A DNA stretch of 64,000 nt from assembly GCF_019331695.1 (NCBI RefSeq), contig NZ_JAHBBI010000005.1, positions 62,001 through 126,000 of the forward strand. Direction: 5' to 3'. This document shows, one piece after another, positions 39,890-47,765 of the stretch (within the stretch, counting starts at the first letter, position 1; every line of letters begins with the position of its first letter). This DNA comes from Bifidobacterium pluvialisilvae. Lineage in GTDB: Bacteria; Actinomycetota; Actinomycetes; Actinomycetales; Bifidobacteriaceae. Below the pieces are notes generated by a model. That model was not told where the DNA came from and did not search any database. It was given only the letters and a program-made list of their open reading frames with translations. A program made the translations under genes and the position numbers.

Positions 39890-41038
39890 CTAGCTCAACG
39901 CGTCTTTCAGCTTGGAGAAGAACCCACGGGGCCTGCCTGCCTGACGCGGCTTCGAATTCTGCCTGACATGGCGTGATTCGGCGTCGCCGTCATGCGACGC
40001 GGCGAACTCCTCGATGAGACCGCGCTCCTTGTCGCTGAGCTTCTTCGGAATCATGACGATGACATGCGCGATGATGTCGCCGCGTTCTCCCTGGGAACGC
40101 AGCCGGGTGACGCCGAGTCCGTCGAGGGTCACGGTGTCGTCCTGCTGGGTGCCCGCCGGGATGCTGATGTCCCTGCGGCCGTCGAACGTGTCGATGTCGA
40201 GGTCATGGCCGAGCACGGCCCAGCTCATCGGGATCTCTATCCAGCAGTGCAGGTCGTCGCCTTCGCGGACGAAGGTCTTGTCCGGCGCCACATGGACGTC
40301 GATGTACAGGTCTCCCGCGGTACCGCCGCATTCGCCCACCTCGCCCTGCGAGGCGAGACGCAGACGCGTGTCGTCCGTGATGCCCGCGGGAACGGAGACG
40401 CCGACGCTCCTCTTGGAACGGATGCGCCCATGACCCATGCACGACGGGCAGGGACTCTCGATGATGGTACCGTGCCCTTCGCAGCGTTCGCAGGGCGCCG
40501 AGGTCATCATCTGGCCGAGCATGGTGCGCACGACCTTCTGTGCGAAGCCGCGGCCCTTGCAGTCCGGGCAGGTGACGGGGGCCGACCCGTTGGCCGTGCC
40601 GCTGCCCTTGCAGTCCGGACACAGGGCCATGGTGCGGATGTCGACGTGCGCCGTGCCGCCGAAGACCGCCGTCTTGAGGTCGATGGTGACGTTCGCCAAT
40701 GAATCGCGGCCGGGCTGTGTGCGCGGGACGGGTCCCTGCGAGCCGCCGCCGAAGCTCTGTCCGAAGAACTGTCCGAAGATGTCGCCCATGTCGAAGCCCG
40801 CGGCGCCGCCGAAGCCGCCGGCGTTGGGATCGTTGGGGTCGACGCCTTGGTCGTACATGCGGCGCTTGTCCGGATCCGAAAGCACCTCGTAGGCCGAGTT
40901 CACTTCCTTGAACTTGTCCTCGAACTCCGGGCCTGCGATGTCGGGATGGTACTTGCGGCTCATCTTGCGATACGCCTTCTTGATCTCATCCTCGCTGGCG
41001 GTGCGGTCCACACCCAGTACTTCGTAATAGTCAGCCAA
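39890..41038 (-). CDS. dnaJ: Chaperone protein DnaJ, TTG start
   Basis: The 382-residue Hsp70 co-chaperone has a J domain (about 3-68) with the HPD triad in KYHPDIAG, a Gly-rich region, four zinc-finger repeats ([32 protein letters not shown]) and the C-terminal substrate-binding domains. The TTG start at 41038 has AGGAAAG upstream. It follows hrcA by 73 bp, and the hrcA-dnaJ pair is probably controlled by the CIRCE operator before hrcA. dnaK and grpE are not in the window, so this is the second, hrcA-linked DnaJ type (DnaJ2) of actinobacteria. Confidence 0.94.
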   Translation of the reverse strand: MADYYEVLGVDRTASEDEIKKAYRKMSRKYHPDIAGPEFEDKFKEVNSAYEVLSDPDKRRMYDQGVDPNDPNAGGFGGAAGFDMGDIFGQFFGQSFGGGSQGPVPRTQPGRDSLANVTIDLKTAVFGGTAHVDIRTMALCPDCKGSGTANGSAPVTCPDCKGRGFAQKVVRTMLGQMMTSAPCERCEGHGTIIESPCPSCMGHGRIRSKRSVGVSVPAGITDDTRLRLASQGEVGECGGTAGDLYIDVHVAPDKTFVREGDDLHCWIEIPMSWAVLGHDLDIDTFDGRRDISIPAGTQQDDTVTLDGLGVTRLRSQGERGDIIAHVIVMIPKKLSDKERGLIEEFAASHDGDAESRHVRQNSKPRQAGRPRGFFSKLKDALS

Positions 41039-41111
41039 TGTCGTCTTTCCTGTTATCGTCGGTTTGATTGTGATGGTAGTGACGGTGTCCGTCGATGATT
41101 ATGACACAAGA

Positions 41112-42218
41112 CTAGTGATCGGTGTCGTCGTCCGCGCCGCCCTCCTCGTTGGTCATGAACTCCGTCAGGTAGCGTGCCACGGCCCTGACCGCGGATATGG
41201 TGGTCGCATAGTCCATATGCGTCGGCCCTATGGACCCCACGAAGGCGACCGGTTCGCCGCCCGTCGGGGCGTCTCCCGTCTCGTCGCCGGGACCGTCGGC
41301 GGAGGACTGACCGTAGCCCGTGGTGACCACGGATGCGTGCATGAGCCCGGGCGTGTGCGTCTCCGACCCGATGGCTATGCCCACGCCGTGGGACTGGGTG
41401 ACCTCGCTCAGCGCGGTCATGAGCCGCATGATGACGGCCTGCTCCTCCAAGGCGTCGAACAGCGGGGCGATCACCGTCATGTCGGCCGTCTGGCTGTGGG
41501 TGAGCTGGGACGTGCCGGCCATGTACAGATTGCTCGCCTGCTCCTGCGTGGCCAGCTCGTCGTACACCCGCGCAAGCGCCTCCATGACGCCGCGGTTGAC
41601 GCCGACGGGCTCTTCCTGCGCCAAGGCGTTCACGTCCATGCCGCACCGCCGCAGGGACCGTCCGGCGCACATGGCGTTGACCCTGGCGCTGATTCGTCCC
41701 AGCACCTCGTCCGAGGGGCGTTCGACGCTGACGATCGTGCGCTGTTCCACACGCCCCGTATCCGTGATGACCACGACCAGTATCGTGGCCGACGAGACCG
41801 GCACCATCTCCATATGGCGCAGGGCCGAACGGGCGAGCGACGGGGATGCCACCACGGCGACCTGACCGGTTATCTGCGCCAGCAGACGCGCCGACCTTCT
41901 CAGCGTGTCGTCCAGACTCACCGACCCCGACAGGAAGGTGCGGATGCCCCGTTTCTGCGCTGGCGACAGCGGCACCACCGTGGCCAGACGGTCCACGAAA
42001 TATCGGTAGCCCTTCTCGGTCGGTATCCTGCCGGCCGACGTGTGCGGCTGGATCAGGTACCCCTCATCCTCCAAGGCCGCCATGTCGTTGCGCACCGTGG
42101 CGGAGCTGACGCCGAGGTTGTGCTCCCTGGTCAGGGCGCCCGAGCCGACGGGTTCCTGGGTTCGTATATAGTCCTCGATGACGGCCCGGAGCACCAACAT
42201 GCGTCGTTCGTTCGCCAT
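41112..42218 (-). CDS. hrcA: Heat-inducible transcription repressor HrcA
   Basis: The 368-residue repressor binds CIRCE elements and is kept active by GroEL. The N-terminal winged helix (RMLVLRAVIEDYIRTQEPVGSGAL ... VSSATVRNDMAALEDEGYL) is followed by the GAF-like dimerisation domain. An acidic, low-complexity insert (about 318-338) follows the ASVVTTGYG segment. AAGGAGG precedes the ATG. Its own promoter region carries a perfect CIRCE, so it represses itself and dnaJ. Confidence 0.96.
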   Translation of the reverse strand: MANERRMLVLRAVIEDYIRTQEPVGSGALTREHNLGVSSATVRNDMAALEDEGYLIQPHTSAGRIPTEKGYRYFVDRLATVVPLSPAQKRGIRTFLSGSVSLDDTLRRSARLLAQITGQVAVVASPSLARSALRHMEMVPVSSATILVVVITDTGRVEQRTIVSVERPSDEVLGRISARVNAMCAGRSLRRCGMDVNALAQEEPVGVNRGVMEALARVYDELATQEQASNLYMAGTSQLTHSQTADMTVIAPLFDALEEQAVIMRLMTALSEVTQSHGVGIAIGSETHTPGLMHASVVTTGYGQSSADGPGDETGDAPTGGEPVAFVGSIGPTHMDYATTISAVRAVARYLTEFMTNEEGGADDDTDH

Positions 42219-42269
42219 GCGAGCCTCCTTAGTGCATCATGTATCGCTGATGGAAATCCTCATCCATTT

Positions 42270-42296
42270 CTAGCACTCCACGCATGGGAGTGCTAG
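42270..42296 (-). promoter_or_regulatory. CIRCE operator (HrcA binding site)
   Basis: A perfect 9-9-9 arrangement: CTAGCACTC (42270-42278), nine bases, GAGTGCTAG (42288-42296). It matches the CIRCE consensus except for the outermost base pair, which is C/G instead of T/A. It lies 52 bases before the hrcA start. Confidence 0.97.
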
Positions 42297-42416
42297 CTCA
42301 GAGCGGAAACGAACTTAAATGAACAGCCATGAACATTTTTCTAACATCCTACGATAGGAAATGTGTCGTGAAGTCTTCGCGCTGGGATAGCATAAAAGGG
42401 CAAATGAAGCCGATAT

Positions 42417-42469
42417 GCACGTTCTAGTTGAAAAGCGTATGTTGTGTACGCTCACAAATTTGAACGTGC
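42417..42469 (+). promoter_or_regulatory. Nested inverted repeat (long stem-loop) before tkt
   Basis: Outer arms GCACGTTC (42417-42424) and GAACGTGC (42462-42469) enclose inner arms AGCGTA (42434-42439) and TACGCT (42447-42452). The spacing is symmetric (9 bases on each side), and AGTT/AATT-type pairing continues the outer stem. It ends 36 bases before the tkt ATG, so it is either a 5' UTR structure or an extended operator. Confidence 0.6.
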
Positions 42470-42505
42470 GCGTTGGTTCCATCCGATTGGAAGGAAAGTT
42501 GATCC

Positions 42506-44611
42506 ATGACCGAATTCAAGGAGACCGAACTGGACGAGCGCGCCATCAAGATGGCCAAGGTTCTTTCGGCCGATGCGGTCGAGAACGCCGGAAGCGGCCA
42601 CCCCGGTTCCCCCGTCTCGCTGGCACCTATCGCCTACACCCTTTATCAGCACTTCATCAAGCATGATCCGAACGATCCCAACTGGGAGGGTCGCGATCGA
42701 TTCATCCTTTCCGGTGGCCACGCCTCCCTCACCCAGTACGTGCAGCTGTACTTCTCCGGATACGGACTGACGCTGGACGACCTCAAGCACTTCCGCGGCG
42801 GCGCCGACACCCGCACCCCGGGCCATCCCGAGTACGGCCTCACCCCGGGCATCGAGATGACCACCGGCCCGCTGGGCCAGGGCTTCGCCTCCGCCATCGG
42901 CTTCGCCTACGGCGAACGCTTCCAGCGTGGCCTGCTCGATCCCGAGACCCCGAAGGAAGATTCCCCCTTCTACCACAAGATCTGGGCCATCTGCGGTGAA
43001 GGCGACATCGAGGAGGGCATCTCCGGCGAAGCCGCCGCCCTTGCCGCCAACCAGAAGCTCGGCAACCTCACCGTGATCTTCGACGCCAACCGCATCCAGA
43101 TCGAGGGCGACACCAACCTCGTGCTCGCCGAGGATGTGCTCAAGCGCTTCCAGGCCTACGGCTGGTACACCGACGAATTCAGCTTCATCCAGCCTGACGG
43201 CTCCTACAAGGAGGACGTCGAGGGCCTGGCCGAGGTCATCGCCAAGGCCGAGAAGGCCGCCCCCGACCAGCCGAAGCTCATCAAGGTCCACTCCCTGATC
43301 GCATGGCCGACCCCGGGCAAGACCAACGATCCGTCCTCCCACGGCTCCAAGCTGGGCGCCGAGGCCGTCGCCGGCCTCAAGAAGCTGCTCGGCTACGATC
43401 CCGAGCAGAGCTTCCAGGTCGACGAGGAGGCCCTCGCCCACGCCCGCAAGGTCGCCGAGCGCGGTCTGGCCGCGCACGCCGCCTGGGACGAGAAGTTCGA
43501 GGCCTGGCGCAAGGCCAACCCCGACAAGGCCGCCCTGTACGACCGCATCAAGGCCGGTGAGCTGCCGGAGGGCTTCGACAAGGCCATCGACGATCTCGAG
43601 GCCACTTTCGAGGTCGGCAAGAAGGTCGCCACCCGCGGTGCCTCCGGCTCCGCCCTCAACGCCATCGCGGCCGTCATGCCCGAGTTCTGGGGTGGTTCCG
43701 CCGACCTCGGCGGCTCCAACAAGACCGACCTCAAGGGTGCGGCCACCTTCGCGCCCGAGGAGTGCGCCACCAAGCAGTGGCCGGTCTGCAACGAGTTCGG
43801 CCGCCAGCTGCACTTCGGCGTGCGCGAGTTCACCATGGGCTGCATCACCAACGGCATCCTGCTCGGCTCCCACACCCGCCCGTTCGGCGGCACCTTCTTC
43901 ATGTTCTCCGACTACGAACGCTCCGCCGTCCGTCTGGCCGCGCTCATGGAGATTCCGAACCTGTACGTGTGGACGCATGATTCCGTCGCCGTCGGCGAAG
44001 ACGGCCCGACCCACCAGCCGGTCGAGCATCTCGCATCCTTCCGCGCCATGCCGCAGCTCGAGGTCGTCCGCCCGGCCGATGCCTTCGAGACCGCCGAGGC
44101 CTACCGCTACTTCTTCGAGAAGAAGAACACCCTGCCCGCCGCCATGGTGCTGTCCCGTCAGGGCCTGCCGGTCCTCGCCGAGACCGCCGAGAAGGCGAAG
44201 GAAGGCGTGAAGAAGGGCGCCTACGTGCTCGTCGACACCGAGGGCACTCCGGACGTCATCCTCATGGCCTCCGGCTCCGAGGTCCAGCTGGCCGTCGAGG
44301 CCGCCAAGACCCTCGCCGGTGAAGGCGTCAAGGCCCGCGTGGTCTCCGTCCCGTCGCTCGAGTGGTTCGAGGAGCAGGATGCCGAGTACAAGGAGGCCGT
44401 GCTTCCCGCCGGCGTCAAGGCCCGCGTGTCCGTCGAGGCCGGCGTGGCGATGCCGTGGTACAAGTACCTCGGCTCCTACGGCAAGCCCGTCTCCATCGAG
44501 CAGTTCGGTCTGCAGGGTGATGGCGCGCAGAACCTCATCGACCTCGGCATCACCGCCGACCATGTGGTCGAGGCCGCCAAGGCATCCATCGCCGAGGTCC
44601 AGGCCGCCTGA
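42506..44611 (+). CDS. tkt: Transketolase
   Basis: The 701-residue thiamine-diphosphate enzyme shuffles two-carbon units in the bifid shunt, feeding the phosphoketolase step. The N-terminal ENAGSGHPGSPVSLAP and the ThDP motif (GEGDIEEGISGEAAALAANQKLGNL, of which GDxxxxEG...N is seen) are followed by the pyrimidine domain (DSVAVGEDGPTHQPVEHLA) and a C-terminal domain. GGAAGGAAAG precedes the ATG. Codon use is strongly biased to C/G-ending preferred codons, as expected for a highly expressed gene. tal follows on the same strand. Confidence 0.97.
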   Translation: MTEFKETELDERAIKMAKVLSADAVENAGSGHPGSPVSLAPIAYTLYQHFIKHDPNDPNWEGRDRFILSGGHASLTQYVQLYFSGYGLTLDDLKHFRGGADTRTPGHPEYGLTPGIEMTTGPLGQGFASAIGFAYGERFQRGLLDPETPKEDSPFYHKIWAICGEGDIEEGISGEAAALAANQKLGNLTVIFDANRIQIEGDTNLVLAEDVLKRFQAYGWYTDEFSFIQPDGSYKEDVEGLAEVIAKAEKAAPDQPKLIKVHSLIAWPTPGKTNDPSSHGSKLGAEAVAGLKKLLGYDPEQSFQVDEEALAHARKVAERGLAAHAAWDEKFEAWRKANPDKAALYDRIKAGELPEGFDKAIDDLEATFEVGKKVATRGASGSALNAIAAVMPEFWGGSADLGGSNKTDLKGAATFAPEECATKQWPVCNEFGRQLHFGVREFTMGCITNGILLGSHTRPFGGTFFMFSDYERSAVRLAALMEIPNLYVWTHDSVAVGEDGPTHQPVEHLASFRAMPQLEVVRPADAFETAEAYRYFFEKKNTLPAAMVLSRQGLPVLAETAEKAKEGVKKGAYVLVDTEGTPDVILMASGSEVQLAVEAAKTLAGEGVKARVVSVPSLEWFEEQDAEYKEAVLPAGVKARVSVEAGVAMPWYKYLGSYGKPVSIEQFGLQGDGAQNLIDLGITADHVVEAAKASIAEVQAA

Positions 44612-44650
44612 TTCCGAACATCGGAACGACAAACCGATACATGAACAAAT

Positions 44651-44761
44651 GTGGGTCCCCTTCCGGAGGGGAGCACGGCGGGTCCTTACCCGACCGGGGA
44701 AGCAGTCGAGCCCACTTCCCCGGTCCCGAATGGCCGTACTCCCCTCGCCTTCACGGGAGGG
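44651..44761 (+). ncRNA. Structured tkt-tal intergenic RNA segment
   Basis: The 183-bp gap between tkt and tal contains a small hairpin CCCCT/AGGGG (about 44657-44669) and a perfect 10-bp stem ACCGGGGAAG (44693-44702) / CTTCCCCGGT (44715-44724) with a 12-base loop. GGGTCC repeats occur at about 44653, 44680 and 44759. There is no U-tract, so it is not a standard terminator; it could be an attenuator, processing site or mRNA stabiliser. Confidence 0.5.
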
Positions 44762-44794
44762 TCCCTGGGCGAGATTTCATCAAGGAGAAATGAA

Positions 44795-45898
44795 ATGACT
44801 GAAGCAACTCAGCGCACGTCCGACAGCGGTGTTTCCATCTGGCTGGACGACCTGTCCCGCTCCCGCATCGAGTCCGGCTCCCTGCAGGACCTTATCGCCA
44901 ACAAGAACGTGGTCGGTGTCACCACCAACCCGTCCATCTTCCAGAAGGCCCTCTCCCAGGTCGGCCCGTACGACGAGCAGCTCAAGGAGCTCGGCAAGGT
45001 CGATGTCGAGACCGCCGTGCGCGAGCTGACCACCACCGATGTGCGCAACGCCACCGACATCTTCCGTGACATCGCCGAGAAGACCGACTTTGTCGACGGC
45101 CGCGTCTCCATCGAGGTCGACCCGCGCCTCGCCCACGAGACCGAAGCCACCGAGAAGCAGGCCGAGGAGCTGTGGGCCAAGGTCGACCGCCCGAACGCGA
45201 TGATCAAGATCCCGGCCACCCTCGAGGGCCTGCCGGCCATCACCGCCACCCTGGCCAAGGGCATCTCCGTGAACGTCACCCTGATCTTCTCGCTCGAGCG
45301 CTACGAGCAGGTCATCGATGCCTACATCGAGGGCATCGCCCAGGCCTCCGCCAACGGCCACGACCTCAAGCACATCGGCTCCGTCGCCTCCTTCTTCGTC
45401 TCCCGTGTGGACACCGCGGTCGACAAGCTGCTGGAAGCCAACGGCTCCGATGAGGCCAAGGCACTTGAGGGCAAGGCCGCCGTGGCCAACGCCCGTCTTG
45501 CCTACGAGCTCTTCGAGAAGAAGTTCGCCTCCGATCCGCGCTGGGCCGACCTCGAGGCCAAGGGTGCCAAGAAGCAGCGCCCGCTGTGGGCCTCCACCGG
45601 CACCAAGAACCCGGCCTACTCCGATTGCAAGTACGTGGACGAGCTCGTCGCCCCGAACATCGTCAACACCATGCCGGAGAAGACCCTGAACGCCCTCGCC
45701 GACCACGGCAACGGCGCCCCGTCCATCGAAGGCACCTACGAGGAGTCCCACGCCATCATCAACAAGCTGGCCGATCTGGGCATCAGCCTCAAGGACGTCA
45801 CCGACAAGCTCGAGGCTGATGGCGTCGCCGCCTTCATCAAGTCCTGGGATTCCGTGCTTGCCGACGTGCAGGCCGGTATCGACCGCGTCAACGGCTGA
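44795..45898 (+). CDS. tal: Transaldolase
   Basis: The 367-residue TIM-barrel enzyme moves dihydroxyacetone units between sugar phosphates in the bifid shunt. Family segments include NVVGVTTNPSIFQKAL, the Schiff-base lysine region in NAMIKIPATLEGLPAI, and SVASFFVSRVDTAVDKLL. The ATG at 44795 is fixed by AAGGAG 7 bases upstream; the open frame reaching back to 44651 crosses the intergenic hairpins and is not coding. Codon bias matches tkt, so both are highly expressed. Confidence 0.97.
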   Translation: MTEATQRTSDSGVSIWLDDLSRSRIESGSLQDLIANKNVVGVTTNPSIFQKALSQVGPYDEQLKELGKVDVETAVRELTTTDVRNATDIFRDIAEKTDFVDGRVSIEVDPRLAHETEATEKQAEELWAKVDRPNAMIKIPATLEGLPAITATLAKGISVNVTLIFSLERYEQVIDAYIEGIAQASANGHDLKHIGSVASFFVSRVDTAVDKLLEANGSDEAKALEGKAAVANARLAYELFEKKFASDPRWADLEAKGAKKQRPLWASTGTKNPAYSDCKYVDELVAPNIVNTMPEKTLNALADHGNGAPSIEGTYEESHAIINKLADLGISLKDVTDKLEADGVAAFIKSWDSVLADVQAGIDRVNG

Positions 45899-45910
45899 GA
45901 TTCCCGGATG

Positions 45911-45944
45911 ATCATGTGTCACCGGCGAGCCGGTGACACATGAT
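45911..45944 (+). terminator. First stem-loop after tal
   Basis: A 16-bp perfect stem, ATCATGTGTCACCGGC (45911-45926) with its complement (45929-45944), closes on a 2-base loop (in practice a few more unpaired). No T-run follows. 12 bases after the tal stop. Confidence 0.7.
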
Positions 45945-45953
45945 TGAAGAATC

Positions 45954-45994
45954 ACAAGGGCTCTGATTCCTTTCATAGGAATCAGAGCCCTTGT
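45954..45994. terminator. Second stem-loop, between convergent tal and aminotransferase genes
   Basis: An 18-bp perfect stem (45954-45971 with 45977-45994, reading ACAAGGGCTCTGATTCCT on +) has a 5-base loop. It probably serves both converging genes. The flanks are only moderately T-rich. Confidence 0.75.
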
Positions 45995-46032
45995 CGTTAC
46001 TTCGTTTATTTCATATGGATGACGCTCTCATA

Positions 46033-47196
46033 CTAAAGAGTTGTCAGCCATGACCGCATACGCCGTAATCCTTCGGCGGTGTCTTCGGTCGTGCCTACAT
46101 ACGACAACCGCACGAATCCACGGCCGCGTGAGCCGAATCCCGAGGCAGGCGTGACCACGACCTTGCCCTCATGCAGCAGACGGACGGCGAACTCGTGATC
46201 ATCCATACCCGTGGCGGAAACGTCGACAAGAATATAGAACGCACCGTCCGGCACGTTGCAGCTTACCAACGGCATATCGGCGATGGCGGCGACCACCATG
46301 TCACGATTGGTCTGATAGGCCGACTTCATCGTGGCGAGAATGTCCGAACCGCCTTCCAATGCCGCAACCGCCCCGGCCTGCAATGAACCGGGCACGCAGG
46401 ATACGACGTTCTCCTGCATGATGGTCATCCGGTCGATGACCGGTTTCGGGCCGAACGCACAGCCGATGCGCCATCCGGTCATGGCGAACGTCTTCGAGAA
46501 CGAATCCACGACGATGGTACGTTCCTTCATGCCGGGCATCGATGCGATGGACAGGCAGCGAACGTCATCGTCATACACGAATGCCCGGTATACCTCGTCG
46601 CTGATCACCCACAGATCGTGTTCTGTCGCGACCTTGGCGATGGCCGCCAGTTCCTCCGGATCGATGATTGCGCCGGTGGGGTTCGACGGGGAATTCAGCA
46701 ACAGCGCCTTGGTCCGTGGGGTGATCGCCGTCTCGACATCCCTTGCACACATACGGAAGCTCCGCTTTGCATACAACGGCACCGGTACGACATTCGCATG
46801 GACCATACGCACCTGCCCGAAATAGTTCGCATAGCCGGGATCGGGGATGAGAATGTCGTCGCCGATGTCGAGCGTGGCGATCAGCGCCAGATAAATCGCC
46901 TCCATGCCACCGGTGGTGATGATGATCTCGCCATCCGAATCGTAGTCGAGGCCGTCATGTGCCAGCCGGTAACGGCACCATGCCTCACGCAGGCCGGCCG
47001 CACCGCGGTTCGGCGTGTAATGGGTGTCCCCGTGCACGGCGGCCTCATACGCCGCGTCGATCATCGGCCGGGGCGTGTCGAATCCCGGCTCCCCTATCGC
47101 GAATGAGATGGCATCCGGCTCCTCCGCCGCCAGTTCGAACATCTCCCGGACGCTGGGATACAGCGCCCCTTGGGCACGCTGTGATATTTCAGGCAT
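46033..47196 (-). CDS. Pyridoxal-phosphate aminotransferase, class I/II
   Basis: The 387-residue fold-type I aminotransferase has the family motifs EPGFDTPRP, TTGGMEAIYLAL, LLNSPSNPTGA, ISDEVY, and the PLP-binding Lys235 in DSFSKTFAMTGWRIG; the substrate-carboxylate Arg is in GRGFVRLSY. The closest known types are aspartate/aromatic aminotransferases of subgroup I-gamma. The ATG at 47196 is chosen because GGGGGAG lies 5 bases upstream; a longer frame from 47334 adds a non-family N-terminus. Preferred amino donor unknown. Confidence 0.88.
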   Translation of the reverse strand: MPEISQRAQGALYPSVREMFELAAEEPDAISFAIGEPGFDTPRPMIDAAYEAAVHGDTHYTPNRGAAGLREAWCRYRLAHDGLDYDSDGEIIITTGGMEAIYLALIATLDIGDDILIPDPGYANYFGQVRMVHANVVPVPLYAKRSFRMCARDVETAITPRTKALLLNSPSNPTGAIIDPEELAAIAKVATEHDLWVISDEVYRAFVYDDDVRCLSIASMPGMKERTIVVDSFSKTFAMTGWRIGCAFGPKPVIDRMTIMQENVVSCVPGSLQAGAVAALEGGSDILATMKSAYQTNRDMVVAAIADMPLVSCNVPDGAFYILVDVSATGMDDHEFAVRLLHEGKVVVTPASGFGSRGRGFVRLSYVGTTEDTAEGLRRMRSWLTTL

Positions 47197-47294
47197 GGCA
47201 CTCCCCCATATCGACGGTGAAACCAGCTTATTGTACCCACGCCGTTGTTCCCGAAGTCCGTCATAGACCATCCCCATCGGAACCGGCCGGCCCG

Positions 47295-47737
47295 CTATTC
47301 CTCCGTCACGAACGTCACCGCCTTGGGCCGCCATGAGCCATAATGACGCAGAAACCAGTTCGGCTTGTCGGGGGCGTGCGGATTCCGGGCATACGTTATG
47401 GGAATTCCCGGCGCCAATGGCGTCGTTTCGGTAAACGTCCGATTCGCCGTGAACGCCGTACTTGTGTTCAACGCATCCGACGAATGTTCATGGTTCGGTG
47501 CGATTGCCGGAATTTCCGGAGGAACACACGGATGCAACCCCACGTTGGTGACGACGACTGAACGATCATCGTTCTGCCGCTTGGCCGTCAGTTCGTGGGA
47601 ATAGACACCGGTGCCAACGTACGGATTTCGGGGACGGGCTTTTTGTGATAGCACAAAACGGCGGCGAGTAAAGCCCCGGCTATCGCTGTTGATGCCACAG
47701 CTCCGGCCCAGAGCTTCCTTGCCGCCGTTCCCCGCAA
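47295..47737 (-). pseudogene. Membrane-anchored protein gene split by a one-base frameshift (A5 tract)
   Basis: Two overlapping frames look like halves of one protein. The first (TTG 47737 to stop 47588, 49 residues) starts after GAGGAAGG and encodes a clear transmembrane anchor (LWAGAVASTAIAGALLAAVLCY). The second frame continues to 47295 and encodes an extracytoplasmic-looking, Pro/Thr-rich domain ending WRPKAVTFVTEE. They meet at a run of five A on the minus strand (plus 47640-47644). One extra A would give a single 147-residue protein. The alternative is that only the second frame, from ATG 47765, is coding. A 7-bp hairpin (TTTTGTG-ATAG-CACAAAA, 47641-47658) lies on the tract. Family not recognised. 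Confidence 0.55.
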
Positions 47738-47765
47738 TTCCGTCGCCTTCCTCGGGAGGATGCAT

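Noticed and set aside
42452-44632. A 726-codon minus-strand open frame opposite tkt
   Set aside because: Antisense shadow of the strongly codon-biased transketolase gene.
44651-44794. N-terminal extension of transaldolase through the intergenic hairpins
   Set aside because: A strong ribosome site 7 bases before ATG 44795 and the family N-terminus begin there; the upstream frame is Pro/Gly-rich and covers stem-loops.
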